From Polyangiaceae bacterium (lineage in GTDB: Bacteria; Myxococcota_A; Polyangia; Polyangiales; Polyangiaceae), in the NCBI GenBank assembly GCA_029266615.1, contig JAQSWN010000050.1, forward strand, positions 1-40,261: a stretch of DNA of 40,261 nt. Direction: 5' to 3'. Below, in pieces: positions 32,891-40,261 of the stretch (the stretch's first letter is position 1; each line of letters starts with the position of its first letter). The notes under the pieces are model-generated. The model was not told where the DNA came from and did not search any database. It saw nothing but the letters and a program-made list of their open reading frames with translations. The translations under genes and the position numbers were made by a program.

Positions 32891-33958
32891 ATGCGCGAAA
32901 CCAAAGATCTCCGAATCGTGGACACCACCGCCCTCCTCAGCCCTGATGAAGTCACCCGCGAGCTACCGCTCAGCGATCGCGCGGCAGACGTCGTCTTTCG
33001 CGCTCGCCAAGAGATCCAGGCGGTGCTGGAAGGGCGCGACCCGCGCAAGCTCGTGATCGTCGGTCCGTGCTCCATTCACGATCCAGTCGCGGCGCTGGAC
33101 TACGCCGGTCGCTTGCTGGAATTGCGCGAGCGCGTGAAGGATGCGCTCGTCATCGTGATGCGCGTCTACTTCGAAAAACCGCGCACCACCGTGGGCTGGA
33201 AGGGCCTCATCAACGACCCGCACCTGGACGGCACCTATGACATTCCGACCGGTATCCGCAAAGCGCGCGCGCTGCTCCGCGACGTCGCCGAGCTCGGCTT
33301 GCCGGCGGCTACGGAGATGCTCGATCCCATCATCCCCCAGTACATCGCAGACCTGGTGAGCTGGACCGCGATCGGCGCGCGCACGACCGAAAGCCAAACT
33401 CACCGAGAGATGGCGTCGGGGCTCTCGATGCCGGTGGGCTTCAAGAACGGCACGGACGGCGGCCTCACGGTTGCCATCAACGCGATGATCGCGGCCTCTC
33501 GCGCGCACAGCTTCCTCGGGGTGGACGGCGCGGGTCGCGTGGGCGTAGTACGCACCGCCGGCAATCCGCATTGCCACATCGTGCTGCGCGGTGGCGGCGC
33601 AGGGCCGAACTACGGCGAAGCCGAGGTACAGAAGGCGGTCGCCGCATTGCAGAAGGCCAAGGTCAGCCCCCGCGTCATGATCGACGCCAGCCACGACAAC
33701 AGCGGCAAGGATCCGCTGCGGCAGCCCGCAGTGCTCGCAAACGTGGCCGACCAGCTCCGCCAAGGCCAATCGCACATTCTGGGCGTGATGCTGGAAAGCA
33801 ACCTACGCGAAGGTCGACAAGAGCTGGTGGACAAGACCAAGCTCAACTACGGCCAGAGCGTGACCGACGGCTGCATCGGCATGGAGTCCACGAGCGAGGT
33901 CGTGGAGAGCTTCGCGGAGGCGGTGCGCTCCGTGATCCGTCTGCGCGCCACGGCGTGA
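32891..33958 (+). CDS. aroG: 3-deoxy-7-phosphoheptulonate (DAHP) synthase, class I
   Basis: DAHP synthase joins phosphoenolpyruvate and erythrose-4-phosphate, the committed cytoplasmic step to chorismate and the aromatic amino acids. The 355-residue protein matches the AroF/G/H type in length and motifs: VIVGPCSIHDP, EKPRTTVGWKGLINDPHLDG, GARTTESQTHREMASGLSMP followed by VGFKNGTDG, IDASHDNSGKD, and ESNLREGRQ near the end with SVTDGCIG. It starts at ATG 32891, where homology begins, without a clear ribosome site. Upstream stand the aromatic leader peptide and terminator, so transcription is probably tuned by charged Phe/Tyr/Trp tRNA. Class I enzymes are often also feedback-inhibited; which amino acid does so here cannot be read from the sequence with confidence. 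The gap 33959-34064 before ppx shows no clear terminator. Confidence 0.96.
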   Translation: MRETKDLRIVDTTALLSPDEVTRELPLSDRAADVVFRARQEIQAVLEGRDPRKLVIVGPCSIHDPVAALDYAGRLLELRERVKDALVIVMRVYFEKPRTTVGWKGLINDPHLDGTYDIPTGIRKARALLRDVAELGLPAATEMLDPIIPQYIADLVSWTAIGARTTESQTHREMASGLSMPVGFKNGTDGGLTVAINAMIAASRAHSFLGVDGAGRVGVVRTAGNPHCHIVLRGGGAGPNYGEAEVQKAVAALQKAKVSPRVMIDASHDNSGKDPLRQPAVLANVADQLRQGQSHILGVMLESNLREGRQELVDKTKLNYGQSVTDGCIGMESTSEVVESFAEAVRSVIRLRATA

Positions 33959-34064
33959 GCTTCGGCCCGCCTCCGCCGCGAAATGACGGATAATTCGCGC
34001 TTCGTCACCCGTTTGCCACTCCGGCCGCGCGGGATAGTCACCATGACCCCGGAGATTGGCAGTC

Positions 34065-34958
34065 ATGAAGCTCGCGGCGCTCGATCTCGGCTCGAACTCG
34101 TTTCACCTGCTGGTAGCGCTGACCGACGGCGCGTCCGAGCTTTCGAAGATCGGCTCTCACAAAGAGGTGCTGCGACTGGGCAGCGTGGTGCAGCTGCACG
34201 GACAGCTTCCCGACGACGCGTTCGACCGTGCGCTCGCGTGCGTCGGTCGCGCCGCAACCGTCGCGCGAGAGCTAGGTGCGGAGAAGCTCCTCGCCGTCGC
34301 CACCAGCGCGCTTCGAGACGCGCGCAACGGGCGCGCCTTCTGCGATGCTTGTTCAGAGCGCTTCGGCGTGCCGATTCAGCTCGTATCCGGAGACGAGGAA
34401 GCGCGCTTGGCCTACCAAGGCGCTCGCAGCGCGCTCAAGCTCACCACCGGCCGCGTGCTCGTGGCGGACATCGGCGGCGGCTCCGTCGAGCTGGCGGCCG
34501 GAGACGGCTCGCACTGCGACACCGTGCAGAGCCTGCAGCTCGGGTTCTTACGCTTGGGCCACGCCTTTCGGTTGAGCGATCCGGGCGGGCCGGTGCGCAT
34601 GGCGCGCTACGTCCAGCGCGAATGCGAGAAGGCGCGCTGGCAGGTCGGCCGCTTCGACACACTGCTGCTCTCGGGCGGGACCGCGCGGGCCATCGGCAAG
34701 CTGCTGGGGGGCGGCATCGCGGGAGCCAGCGCCGGTCAGGTGTTGAAGCTGTGCGACGAGCTGAGCCACAGCTCACCGGAAAAGCTCATCAAACGGGGCG
34801 TGGACAAGCACCGCGCCCAGAGCCTCGCCGCGGGCGCGGCGGTAACAGCCGGGCTCGTCGCTGGTCTCGGTCAGCGCGAAGTGCGCATCTCCCCGCGCGG
34901 GCTCCGAGAAGGCATCATTTTGCGCGAGCTTTCGCGGCGTGCGACGCGGGCAGCCTGA
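34065..34958 (+). CDS. ppx: Exopolyphosphatase / pppGpp phosphatase family (Ppx/GppA)
   Basis: Hydrolyses terminal phosphates from polyphosphate or the 5' phosphate of pppGpp, in the cytoplasm. The 297-residue protein is an ASKHA-fold phosphatase with the phosphate-binding loops ALDLGSNSFHLLV (residue 5) and VADIGGGSVEL (about 135), the catalytic Glu region SGDEEARLAYQGA, and LLSGGTARAIG. It lacks the C-terminal HD-like domain of E. coli Ppx, so it is of the short type. ATG 34065 is preferred over TTG 34056, since GGAG then lies 10 bases before it. It converges with the corA-ppk genes, 27 bases apart, so the genes that make and break polyphosphate lie back to back. Ppx versus GppA preference cannot be decided. 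Confidence 0.9.
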   Translation: MKLAALDLGSNSFHLLVALTDGASELSKIGSHKEVLRLGSVVQLHGQLPDDAFDRALACVGRAATVARELGAEKLLAVATSALRDARNGRAFCDACSERFGVPIQLVSGDEEARLAYQGARSALKLTTGRVLVADIGGGSVELAAGDGSHCDTVQSLQLGFLRLGHAFRLSDPGGPVRMARYVQRECEKARWQVGRFDTLLLSGGTARAIGKLLGGGIAGASAGQVLKLCDELSHSSPEKLIKRGVDKHRAQSLAAGAAVTAGLVAGLGQREVRISPRGLREGIILRELSRRATRAA

Positions 34959-34985
34959 GCGACGAAGCCGTCCGCCACGCGCGCG

Positions 34986-35981
34986 TCACCTTCGAGGCGT
35001 AGAGGAGGAAGTGGAAAGCGCGCCGATGCGGCGCAAGAGCCACAGCGCTAGCAACACCGTGGCGCCGATTCCGACCATGACCAGACGAAAGCCGTAAGGA
35101 TGGTTCGCGAAGGGCAAGCCGGCGACGTTCATGCCGAAGATGCCAGTGATGAGCGTGATGGGTAGTAGCGTGGTCGTCGCGATCGAGAGCACGAACAGGT
35201 TCCGGTTCGTGGCCTCGTTCATGTTTCCGGCGATCTCTTCTTGCAGAAGCCGCGCGCGCTCTTGCACGAGCTCGAGATCTTGGCTCACTGCGTCCAGACG
35301 CTCCATGGCCGAGCGCAGCGCCGCGCCCGCCTCGGCGTCGTATAGCCCGCGCATCGAGAGCGGCAGTGTGCCGAGCGCCGAGCGGTTGGCGCCGACCAAG
35401 CGCCGCAGCTTGGCTACCAAGCGCCGCAGGTTGCCGAGGGGCTGGCTCTGCCCCGCGAATTTGCCCGCCAAAATGCGATCTTCTGCTTCATCCACTCGGT
35501 CGCCGAGCTCACTCGCTACCTTCGCGACGGCCCCCGCCAGGCGCTCGATCAAAAGCTGGAAGACGAGCACGGGCGACAGCGGCTCGTCTTGACGCAGGAG
35601 CTCGCGCCGCAGCATGTCCACACCGCGCAAAGGGTGCGTGCGCCCGCTGATGAGCCGTTGCTCGTCTATGTAGAGCCGCAACGTGCCGAGCCGCTCCGGA
35701 TCCAAGTCGAAGTCGTGATAGAGATCCCCGAGCACGGCCATGAACCCGTGCGGCAGCAGCTCCACGTGAACGCGCGTCTCTGCACCGAGCAGTAGCTCGC
35801 GTGCCTCTTCGGGCAGGTCTTGGCGCTGCGTGAGCCACGACCGGGCGCGCGAATCCGTCAGATTGACGTGCAGCCACAGCGGTTCGTCGACGGGCAACGT
35901 ATCCGGCAGCTCGTCCGCCGTAGGCTGCGGCCCCGCCAAGCGAAAGCCACAGATGAGTCCGGAGCCGTAGAGCGGGGGCAA
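34986..35981 (-). CDS. CorA/ZntB-type divalent cation transporter
   Basis: Inner-membrane pentameric metal channel or transporter of 331 residues. The cytoplasmic N-terminal domain runs to about residue 260 and has a long helical part (SELGDRVDEAEDRILAG, DLELVQERARLLQEEIAGNM). Two C-terminal transmembrane helices follow (LSIATTTLLPITLITGIFGM and RLVMVGIGATVLLALWLL) with the family's GMN motif as GMNVAGLP. The GMNxxGxP form and the N-terminus GLICGFRL resemble ZntB more than classical CorA, so zinc rather than magnesium is possible. The start is TTG 35981; no ATG fits. It follows ppk1 by 13 bases and is likely co-transcribed. Polyphosphate binds divalent cations strongly, which may explain the pairing, by inference. 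Confidence 0.88.
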   Translation of the reverse strand: MPPLYGSGLICGFRLAGPQPTADELPDTLPVDEPLWLHVNLTDSRARSWLTQRQDLPEEARELLLGAETRVHVELLPHGFMAVLGDLYHDFDLDPERLGTLRLYIDEQRLISGRTHPLRGVDMLRRELLRQDEPLSPVLVFQLLIERLAGAVAKVASELGDRVDEAEDRILAGKFAGQSQPLGNLRRLVAKLRRLVGANRSALGTLPLSMRGLYDAEAGAALRSAMERLDAVSQDLELVQERARLLQEEIAGNMNEATNRNLFVLSIATTTLLPITLITGIFGMNVAGLPFANHPYGFRLVMVGIGATVLLALWLLRRIGALSTSSSTPRR

Positions 35982-35994
35982 GGCGGCTCCTGCG

Positions 35995-38115
35995 CTACAC
36001 GAGCGAAGGCCCCGGGACCGCGTCCCACGGCTTCAAGCTGGGGCGGGGCCGGGTGCGAGACACGACGGACAGGACGTGCTCCTGAGCGTCGGGACGGGGC
36101 CCGTCCGTGGGCGGCTGCGGCCGGCGATAGTGGCCGTTCGGCTCCATTTCGTAGGCTCCGCAGTCGTCGCTCGAAAGGGGCCAGATGCACTCTTCGAGCA
36201 CTTGGGACCGGATGGACTCGCTGGTTATGGGGAAAAACAGCTCCACCCGGCGATCCAAATTGCGCGGCATCCAGTCCGCGGAGGACAGGTACAGCTCTTC
36301 CTCCCCTTCCGGACCGAACGCGAACACTCGCTCGTGCTCCAAGAACCGCCCTAAGAGTGACCGCACGCGAATGCGCTCGGAAACGCCGGGCACGCGCGGC
36401 CGCAAGCTGCACGGTCCGCGCACCACGAGGTCGATGTCCACGCCCGCACGGGACGCCGCGTAGAGGGCGCGGATTACCTCCGCGTCTACCAGCGCGTTGA
36501 GCTTGGCGAAGATGCGCCCGCCTCGGCCGTCACGGGCGCGCTGAGCCTGCTCTTCGATGAGCTCCACGATCTTCCGGCGTAGCGAGGTGGGCGCGACGGA
36601 CAGCACGTTGTAGCGCGGCGAGACCGAAAATCCGGACAGGGAGTTGAACAGCTCCGTCACGTCCTCTCCCACCTTGGGGTCACACGTAAGGAGCGCGAAG
36701 TCCGTGTAGAGGCGCGCGGTGGCCGGATTGTAGTTACCGGTCGACAGATGCACGTAGCGCCGCAGGTCCGTCCCCTCCCGCCGCACGATGAGCAGAGCCT
36801 TTGCGTGCGTCTTCACGTCGGCCGCGCTGTAGAAGACATGCGCGCCCGCCCGCTCCAGCGCCCGCGCCCAGGCAATGTTGTTCGCTTCGTCGAAGCGCGC
36901 TTTGAGCTCGATCGAGACCGCGACTTGCTTGCCGTTTTCGGCCGCGCGCACCAACGCACGCATTGCCTCCGCGTCCGAGCCCGCGCGGTAGAGCGTCATT
37001 TTTATTGCCAAAACGCCCGGATCAAGCGCGGCGAAGCTGAGCAGATCGAGCACCGGCGCGAACGAGTCGTACGGGTGGTGCAAACAGATGTCCCCGCTGC
37101 GAATGGCGCTGAAAGGGTCTCCCTTCTCGACCCAGGCCGTAGGTACGCGCTGCACGAGCGGAGGATCGCGCAGCTCGCTCTTGTTTTGCGACGCGAGCTG
37201 GAACAAGGACGAAAGCCCGAGCACGGCCTGAGTCTCGTAGAGGTCGTCGGCCTCGATCTCGAGCTTCTCCAGCAGGAGCTGGCGGATGTGAGGCGGCAGC
37301 TGGGGCGAAACCTCCAGCCGCACCGCGGCGCCGAAGCGCCGGCGCCGCACGCCGCGGTCCACCGCGGACAGCAAGTCCTCCGCCGCGTCCTCCAGCACTT
37401 CCAAATCCATGTCCCGGGTGACTCGGAAGGGAAACGCACCGCGAATCTGAAGGCCGGGGAACAAGTCCCCCAGATTTTGCGCGATGAGGTCCTCCATGAG
37501 GATGAAGTCTTCCGACTTGCCGCCGATGGGCGCGAACCGCGGCAGAATTTCCGGGACTTTGACGCGCGCGAAACGGTGCTCGCTAATGGCTGGATCATGC
37601 AGCTCCACCGCGAGCGACAGCGACAAGTTCGAAAGGAACGGGAACGGGTGCATCGGATCCACGCCGAGGGGAGTGAGGACGGGGAACACCGACGCGCGGA
37701 AGTACTCGCGCGCCCAGCGCTGCTCCGCTTCCGACAGGTCCGCGAACGCACGCACGCGAATGCCAGCCGCGTTCAGCTCGGGGAGCAGCACCTCCCGATA
37801 GAGGCACGCAGCGTCGTTCAACTGGCGCTGCGTCACCTTGCGGATCTGCGCCAGTAGGTCCTTCACGCCGATGCCGTCGGCTTGCTTGGGATCGGCATGA
37901 GCGTCCAGCTGCTCGTGCAGCCCCGAGACACGGATCATGTAGAACTCGTCCAAGTTCGATCCGTGAATGGCGAGGAACTTGAGCCGCTCGAGCAACGGCC
38001 AGCGCGGCTCCCGAGCCTGGTCCAGGACGCGCTCATTGAAGGCTAGCCACGAAAGCTCACGGTTCACGTACAGCGCGGTGTCGGTAAGGTCCTGGTCCTG
38101 CTCGTGCTGACTCAT
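35995..38115 (-). CDS. ppk1: Polyphosphate kinase 1
   Basis: PPK1 reversibly transfers the terminal phosphate of ATP to a polyphosphate chain. The 706-residue protein has the usual length and layout: N-terminal helical part (LYVNRELSWLAFNERVLDQA, IHGSNLDEFYMIRVSG), head domain (FPVLTPLGVDPMHPFPFLSN), then two phospholipase-D-like catalytic domains. The second half shows LHHPYDSFAPVLDLL, IKMTLYR, ELKARFDEANNIAWARAL, and VKTHAKALLIVRR with the catalytic His, followed by YVHLSTGNYNP. Near the C-terminus SSADWMPRNLDRRVELFFPI is typical. ATG 38115 is the natural start; it has only seven C before it, so no ribosome site, and it lies inside the 3' end of the RND gene. Translation may depend on coupling. 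Confidence 0.95.
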   Translation of the reverse strand: MSQHEQDQDLTDTALYVNRELSWLAFNERVLDQAREPRWPLLERLKFLAIHGSNLDEFYMIRVSGLHEQLDAHADPKQADGIGVKDLLAQIRKVTQRQLNDAACLYREVLLPELNAAGIRVRAFADLSEAEQRWAREYFRASVFPVLTPLGVDPMHPFPFLSNLSLSLAVELHDPAISEHRFARVKVPEILPRFAPIGGKSEDFILMEDLIAQNLGDLFPGLQIRGAFPFRVTRDMDLEVLEDAAEDLLSAVDRGVRRRRFGAAVRLEVSPQLPPHIRQLLLEKLEIEADDLYETQAVLGLSSLFQLASQNKSELRDPPLVQRVPTAWVEKGDPFSAIRSGDICLHHPYDSFAPVLDLLSFAALDPGVLAIKMTLYRAGSDAEAMRALVRAAENGKQVAVSIELKARFDEANNIAWARALERAGAHVFYSAADVKTHAKALLIVRREGTDLRRYVHLSTGNYNPATARLYTDFALLTCDPKVGEDVTELFNSLSGFSVSPRYNVLSVAPTSLRRKIVELIEEQAQRARDGRGGRIFAKLNALVDAEVIRALYAASRAGVDIDLVVRGPCSLRPRVPGVSERIRVRSLLGRFLEHERVFAFGPEGEEELYLSSADWMPRNLDRRVELFFPITSESIRSQVLEECIWPLSSDDCGAYEMEPNGHYRRPQPPTDGPRPDAQEHVLSVVSRTRPRPSLKPWDAVPGPSLV

Positions 38116-40261
38116 GGGGGGGCTTCTCGCCAAAAACCGCGTATTTGCCGAAAGATTGCAAGGCCAAATTGTCCCCCACGAGCAGGGTGCCGTAGCCGAG
38201 CATCGTCGTTAGGCTGCAAGCCGCGATCGCTCCCCCCACGGACTTTAGGCTCGCGGGAAGGTCGCCGTGCAGAGCGCGGGACCGATCCATCAGGTTGATG
38301 GCATATTCCACGCCGATACCGAAGGTGAGCGGCAGCGCGACGAAGTTCAAGAAGTTGAGGCGTACGTCGAACCAGGCCGCCGCGCCGAGCGTGAGCCACA
38401 CCGCAAGCAAGAGTGAAGTGAGCACACCTGCGACGGACGAGAGGGACCCCGTCGCCAGCACCGATACGACGACGACGACTCCGAACGCCACTCCGATGGT
38501 GCGTGGCGCGTCGCGCGTCATGGAACGGATCATCTCCGCGAAAACGGTGGCGCGGCTCGCGTTCGGAACGATTTGCCCCCCCGGCTCGCGCACGCCCTCC
38601 AGCAGCTCTGCGATCTTGAGCAGCTGCTCTCCGCGGCTACGGGAGAGCTTGGGATCGATCTCCACGAACACGGACGTCCCGAAGCGACCGTCGGACTCCG
38701 TGAAGCGCTCGCGCAGCAAGACGGGGAGGTCCGCCGCAACCAAAGGCCGGAGCCGCTCCGGCGGGCGCATTTCGGAAGCAAACGAAAGCTCCTGCCCGCG
38801 CAAACGGGGCAGCGCGCGGTCGAGCTCCGCGCGAATGTCCGAGAGCACCTCGAGCTTGCGTCGCACTACCTCGGGTCTGCCGCCCAGGTAGTCATGAGCG
38901 GTCGTGACGCGCAGCACCTGTTTACCGCCGAACAACGCACGGTCCCGCGCGACGACGGAATCCGCTACGTGGGCCGCGTTCGCGAGGTTGCTGGCGAGGA
39001 GCAAGTCCGGCGCGCCGCGACTGCCGAAGATCTCGTCGGCCTTGACGCTGAACCGACCCGCGCCCTGGTGGGAGCTGCTCTTGCTGCGGAGCTTGCCGAA
39101 GTCATACTCCCAAGGGTTAGACACGTAGCGTTGAATCGACGGGGTCAGCGCCAGCGCTACCGCCGCCAGCACCACGAGCACGACGCCGGGCCGCCCTGTC
39201 ACCCATCGCGCTACCGCGGCGGTGGTCCGCGGAGGCCGGGGGGGCGAGGGCGCGCGGCGACCCGAGAAGCGCGAAAGTGCGGAGATTGATGCGGGGCACG
39301 CGCCGAAGGCCGCGAACCAGCACGCGAGCGACCCCACCCCGCCAATCAAGCCGAACTCGCTGAAGCCGCGGAAGCTGGTTACGGAGAGCGAGAGGTACGC
39401 TCCCGCCGCCGCCACTGCGCCCAGCCATGTGCCGCGTCGGCAATCCACCGCGGCTCGGCAGAGCGCGCTCTGCAGCGGCTCTCCTTCGGCGCGGAGCTCG
39501 CGGTAGCGGGCGACGTAAATCATCGGAATGTTGATGCCATTGCCCGCGATGATCGAGCCCAGGAAGCCGCTCGCCATATTGAGATGGCCAAACGCGAGCT
39601 TGGCCGTCGCAAACGCCACCCCGCAACCGAGAGCCGCTGAGATTCCTACGTGCAAAAGCGACAGCGCGGAGCGGTAGTAGCCGATGAGCACGGTCAGAAT
39701 CAGCAGCAGCGCCAAACCGGAGACGAGCGCGATGTCCGCCACCAGCGACTTGCGCTCGGCGATGGCGTTGGGAATGTCACCCGCGAACCCGACCTCCATC
39801 GCGGGGTGAAAGGTGGTGGGCCGCACCCTCGCGACCAGCTCCGTCACCCGGCGCAGCAGGTCGTCCGACGCGAAGTCTCCCATTCCCGCCCCCGACGCGC
39901 GTACGAGCACCGCGTATCGGGTTCCATTGGGGTTGCGGAAGTAGTCCGACTTGAAGCGATCTTGCTCACGGAGCTCGCGCTCCACGCGCTCGCGCAAGCG
40001 CGACATGGTGGACCCCGCTTCCACCGCAGGTTCCTCGGCTCGAGCCGGCGAGGCGGAGAGGCTCACCTCTTCTACGGCAGAAGTCTCGCGCAGCTCGTCC
40101 GCCACGCGCTCGGCGCAAGGCTCCTCCAATCCGAGGCCCAGCGTGCTCCGCTCACGCTCCTGTGAAAGCTCGCAGCGCACGAGTCTCAGGTCGCGCTCCG
40201 ACGCGAACAACCAGCGCTGCTCGTGAAAGAACTTCCGTTCGGGGCCGGTACCTTTTTGAAC
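38057..40261 (-). CDS. MMPL/RND-family exporter, 5' end outside window, 3' end apparently truncated
   Basis: Inner-membrane RND-type exporter of the MMPL/HpnN-like branch, 734 residues visible. The frame is open to the window edge, so the N-terminus is missing (visible start VQKGTGPERKFFHEQRWLFA). Transmembrane helices can be seen at DIALVSGLALLLILTVLIGY and the following ones, and in the second half at VVLVVLAAVALAL, TIGVAFGVVVVVSVL, VLTSLLLAVWLTLG, FVALPLTFGIGVEYAINLMD and AIAACSLTTMLGYGTLLV. The last normal segment is ALQSFGKYAVFGE. Family members then continue with a final helix and 'LPALL', but here the frame turns to KPPHESARAGPGP and ends 59 bases inside ppk1. Substrates of such exporters include lipids and hopanoids; here unknown. 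Loss of the last helix may disable it, or the junction is an assembly error. Confidence 0.82.
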   Translation of the reverse strand, partial: VQKGTGPERKFFHEQRWLFASERDLRLVRCELSQERERSTLGLGLEEPCAERVADELRETSAVEEVSLSASPARAEEPAVEAGSTMSRLRERVERELREQDRFKSDYFRNPNGTRYAVLVRASGAGMGDFASDDLLRRVTELVARVRPTTFHPAMEVGFAGDIPNAIAERKSLVADIALVSGLALLLILTVLIGYYRSALSLLHVGISAALGCGVAFATAKLAFGHLNMASGFLGSIIAGNGINIPMIYVARYRELRAEGEPLQSALCRAAVDCRRGTWLGAVAAAGAYLSLSVTSFRGFSEFGLIGGVGSLACWFAAFGACPASISALSRFSGRRAPSPPRPPRTTAAVARWVTGRPGVVLVVLAAVALALTPSIQRYVSNPWEYDFGKLRSKSSSHQGAGRFSVKADEIFGSRGAPDLLLASNLANAAHVADSVVARDRALFGGKQVLRVTTAHDYLGGRPEVVRRKLEVLSDIRAELDRALPRLRGQELSFASEMRPPERLRPLVAADLPVLLRERFTESDGRFGTSVFVEIDPKLSRSRGEQLLKIAELLEGVREPGGQIVPNASRATVFAEMIRSMTRDAPRTIGVAFGVVVVVSVLATGSLSSVAGVLTSLLLAVWLTLGAAAWFDVRLNFLNFVALPLTFGIGVEYAINLMDRSRALHGDLPASLKSVGGAIAACSLTTMLGYGTLLVGDNLALQSFGKYAVFGEKPPHESARAGPGPYRHRAVREP

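Noticed and set aside
32963..33775. Minus-strand frame (270 residues) opposite aroG
   Set aside because: Fully antisense to aroG, no motif; a mirror of GC-rich codons.
36748..37857. Long plus-strand frame (369 residues) opposite ppk1
   Set aside because: Antisense to well-conserved ppk1 and low in recognisable protein features.
1..40261. tRNA, rRNA, CRISPR, transposon or phage signatures
   Set aside because: None was seen when reading the intergenic stretches and gene products; no transposase, integrase or regularly spaced repeats.

Overview
The window looks like a chromosomal stretch from a GC-rich myxobacterium (Myxococcota, probably class Polyangia). The support is a MYXO-CTERM-type tail on a matrixin-like metalloprotease, an adjacent DUF1592/DUF1552 pair, and many lipoproteins with Gly/Ser-rich linkers and propeller, RCC1, EGF or PPC-like modules. 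This assignment is inference from gene content. I saw no tRNA, rRNA, CRISPR array, insertion sequence or prophage.

Layout. (1) 1-9915: the UDP-GlcNAc pathway (glmS, glmM, glmU) interleaved with two polysaccharide-lyase-like lipoproteins, one PL6 and one heparinase II/III-like with a LamG tail. glmM carries an internal deletion with a frameshift. (2) 10138-30599: about 20 kb of genes, all on the minus strand, for exported proteins. They include an NHL propeller lipoprotein, a small secreted protein, the DUF1592/DUF1552 pair, a PQQ-repeat remnant, a PQQ/PD40 double propeller, an EGF/RCC1 lipoprotein, an LTD/nuclease lipoprotein, and two large PPC-like lipoproteins in an operon. Five of these lipoproteins share a roughly 140-residue, Cys-containing module that I do not recognise, with 11 copies in total. 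(3) 31220-32709: a Tat-exported hypothetical protein overlapping a matrixin-type protease. (4) 32724-33958: aroG (DAHP synthase) preceded by a 23-residue leader peptide containing FFWFGYW and a strong terminator. (5) 34065-40261: polyphosphate metabolism (ppx, ppk1), a CorA/ZntB-type transporter, and an MMPL/RND exporter whose 3' end looks cut off where it meets ppk1.

The best candidate for an undescribed system is the aroG leader. It encodes six aromatic residues within seven codons. Its four RNA segments carry the alternating complementary words GTCGC, GCGAC, GTCGC and GCGAC, placed so that a ribosome stalled on the aromatic codons would free segment 2 to block the terminator. This is the geometry of ribosome-mediated attenuation, and it could sense Phe, Tyr and Trp together. 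The second candidate is the shared module of the surface lipoprotein cluster.

Two junctions (about 3074 in glmM and about 38120 at RND/ppk1) look like deletions. They may be real or may be assembly errors, and reads across them would decide.
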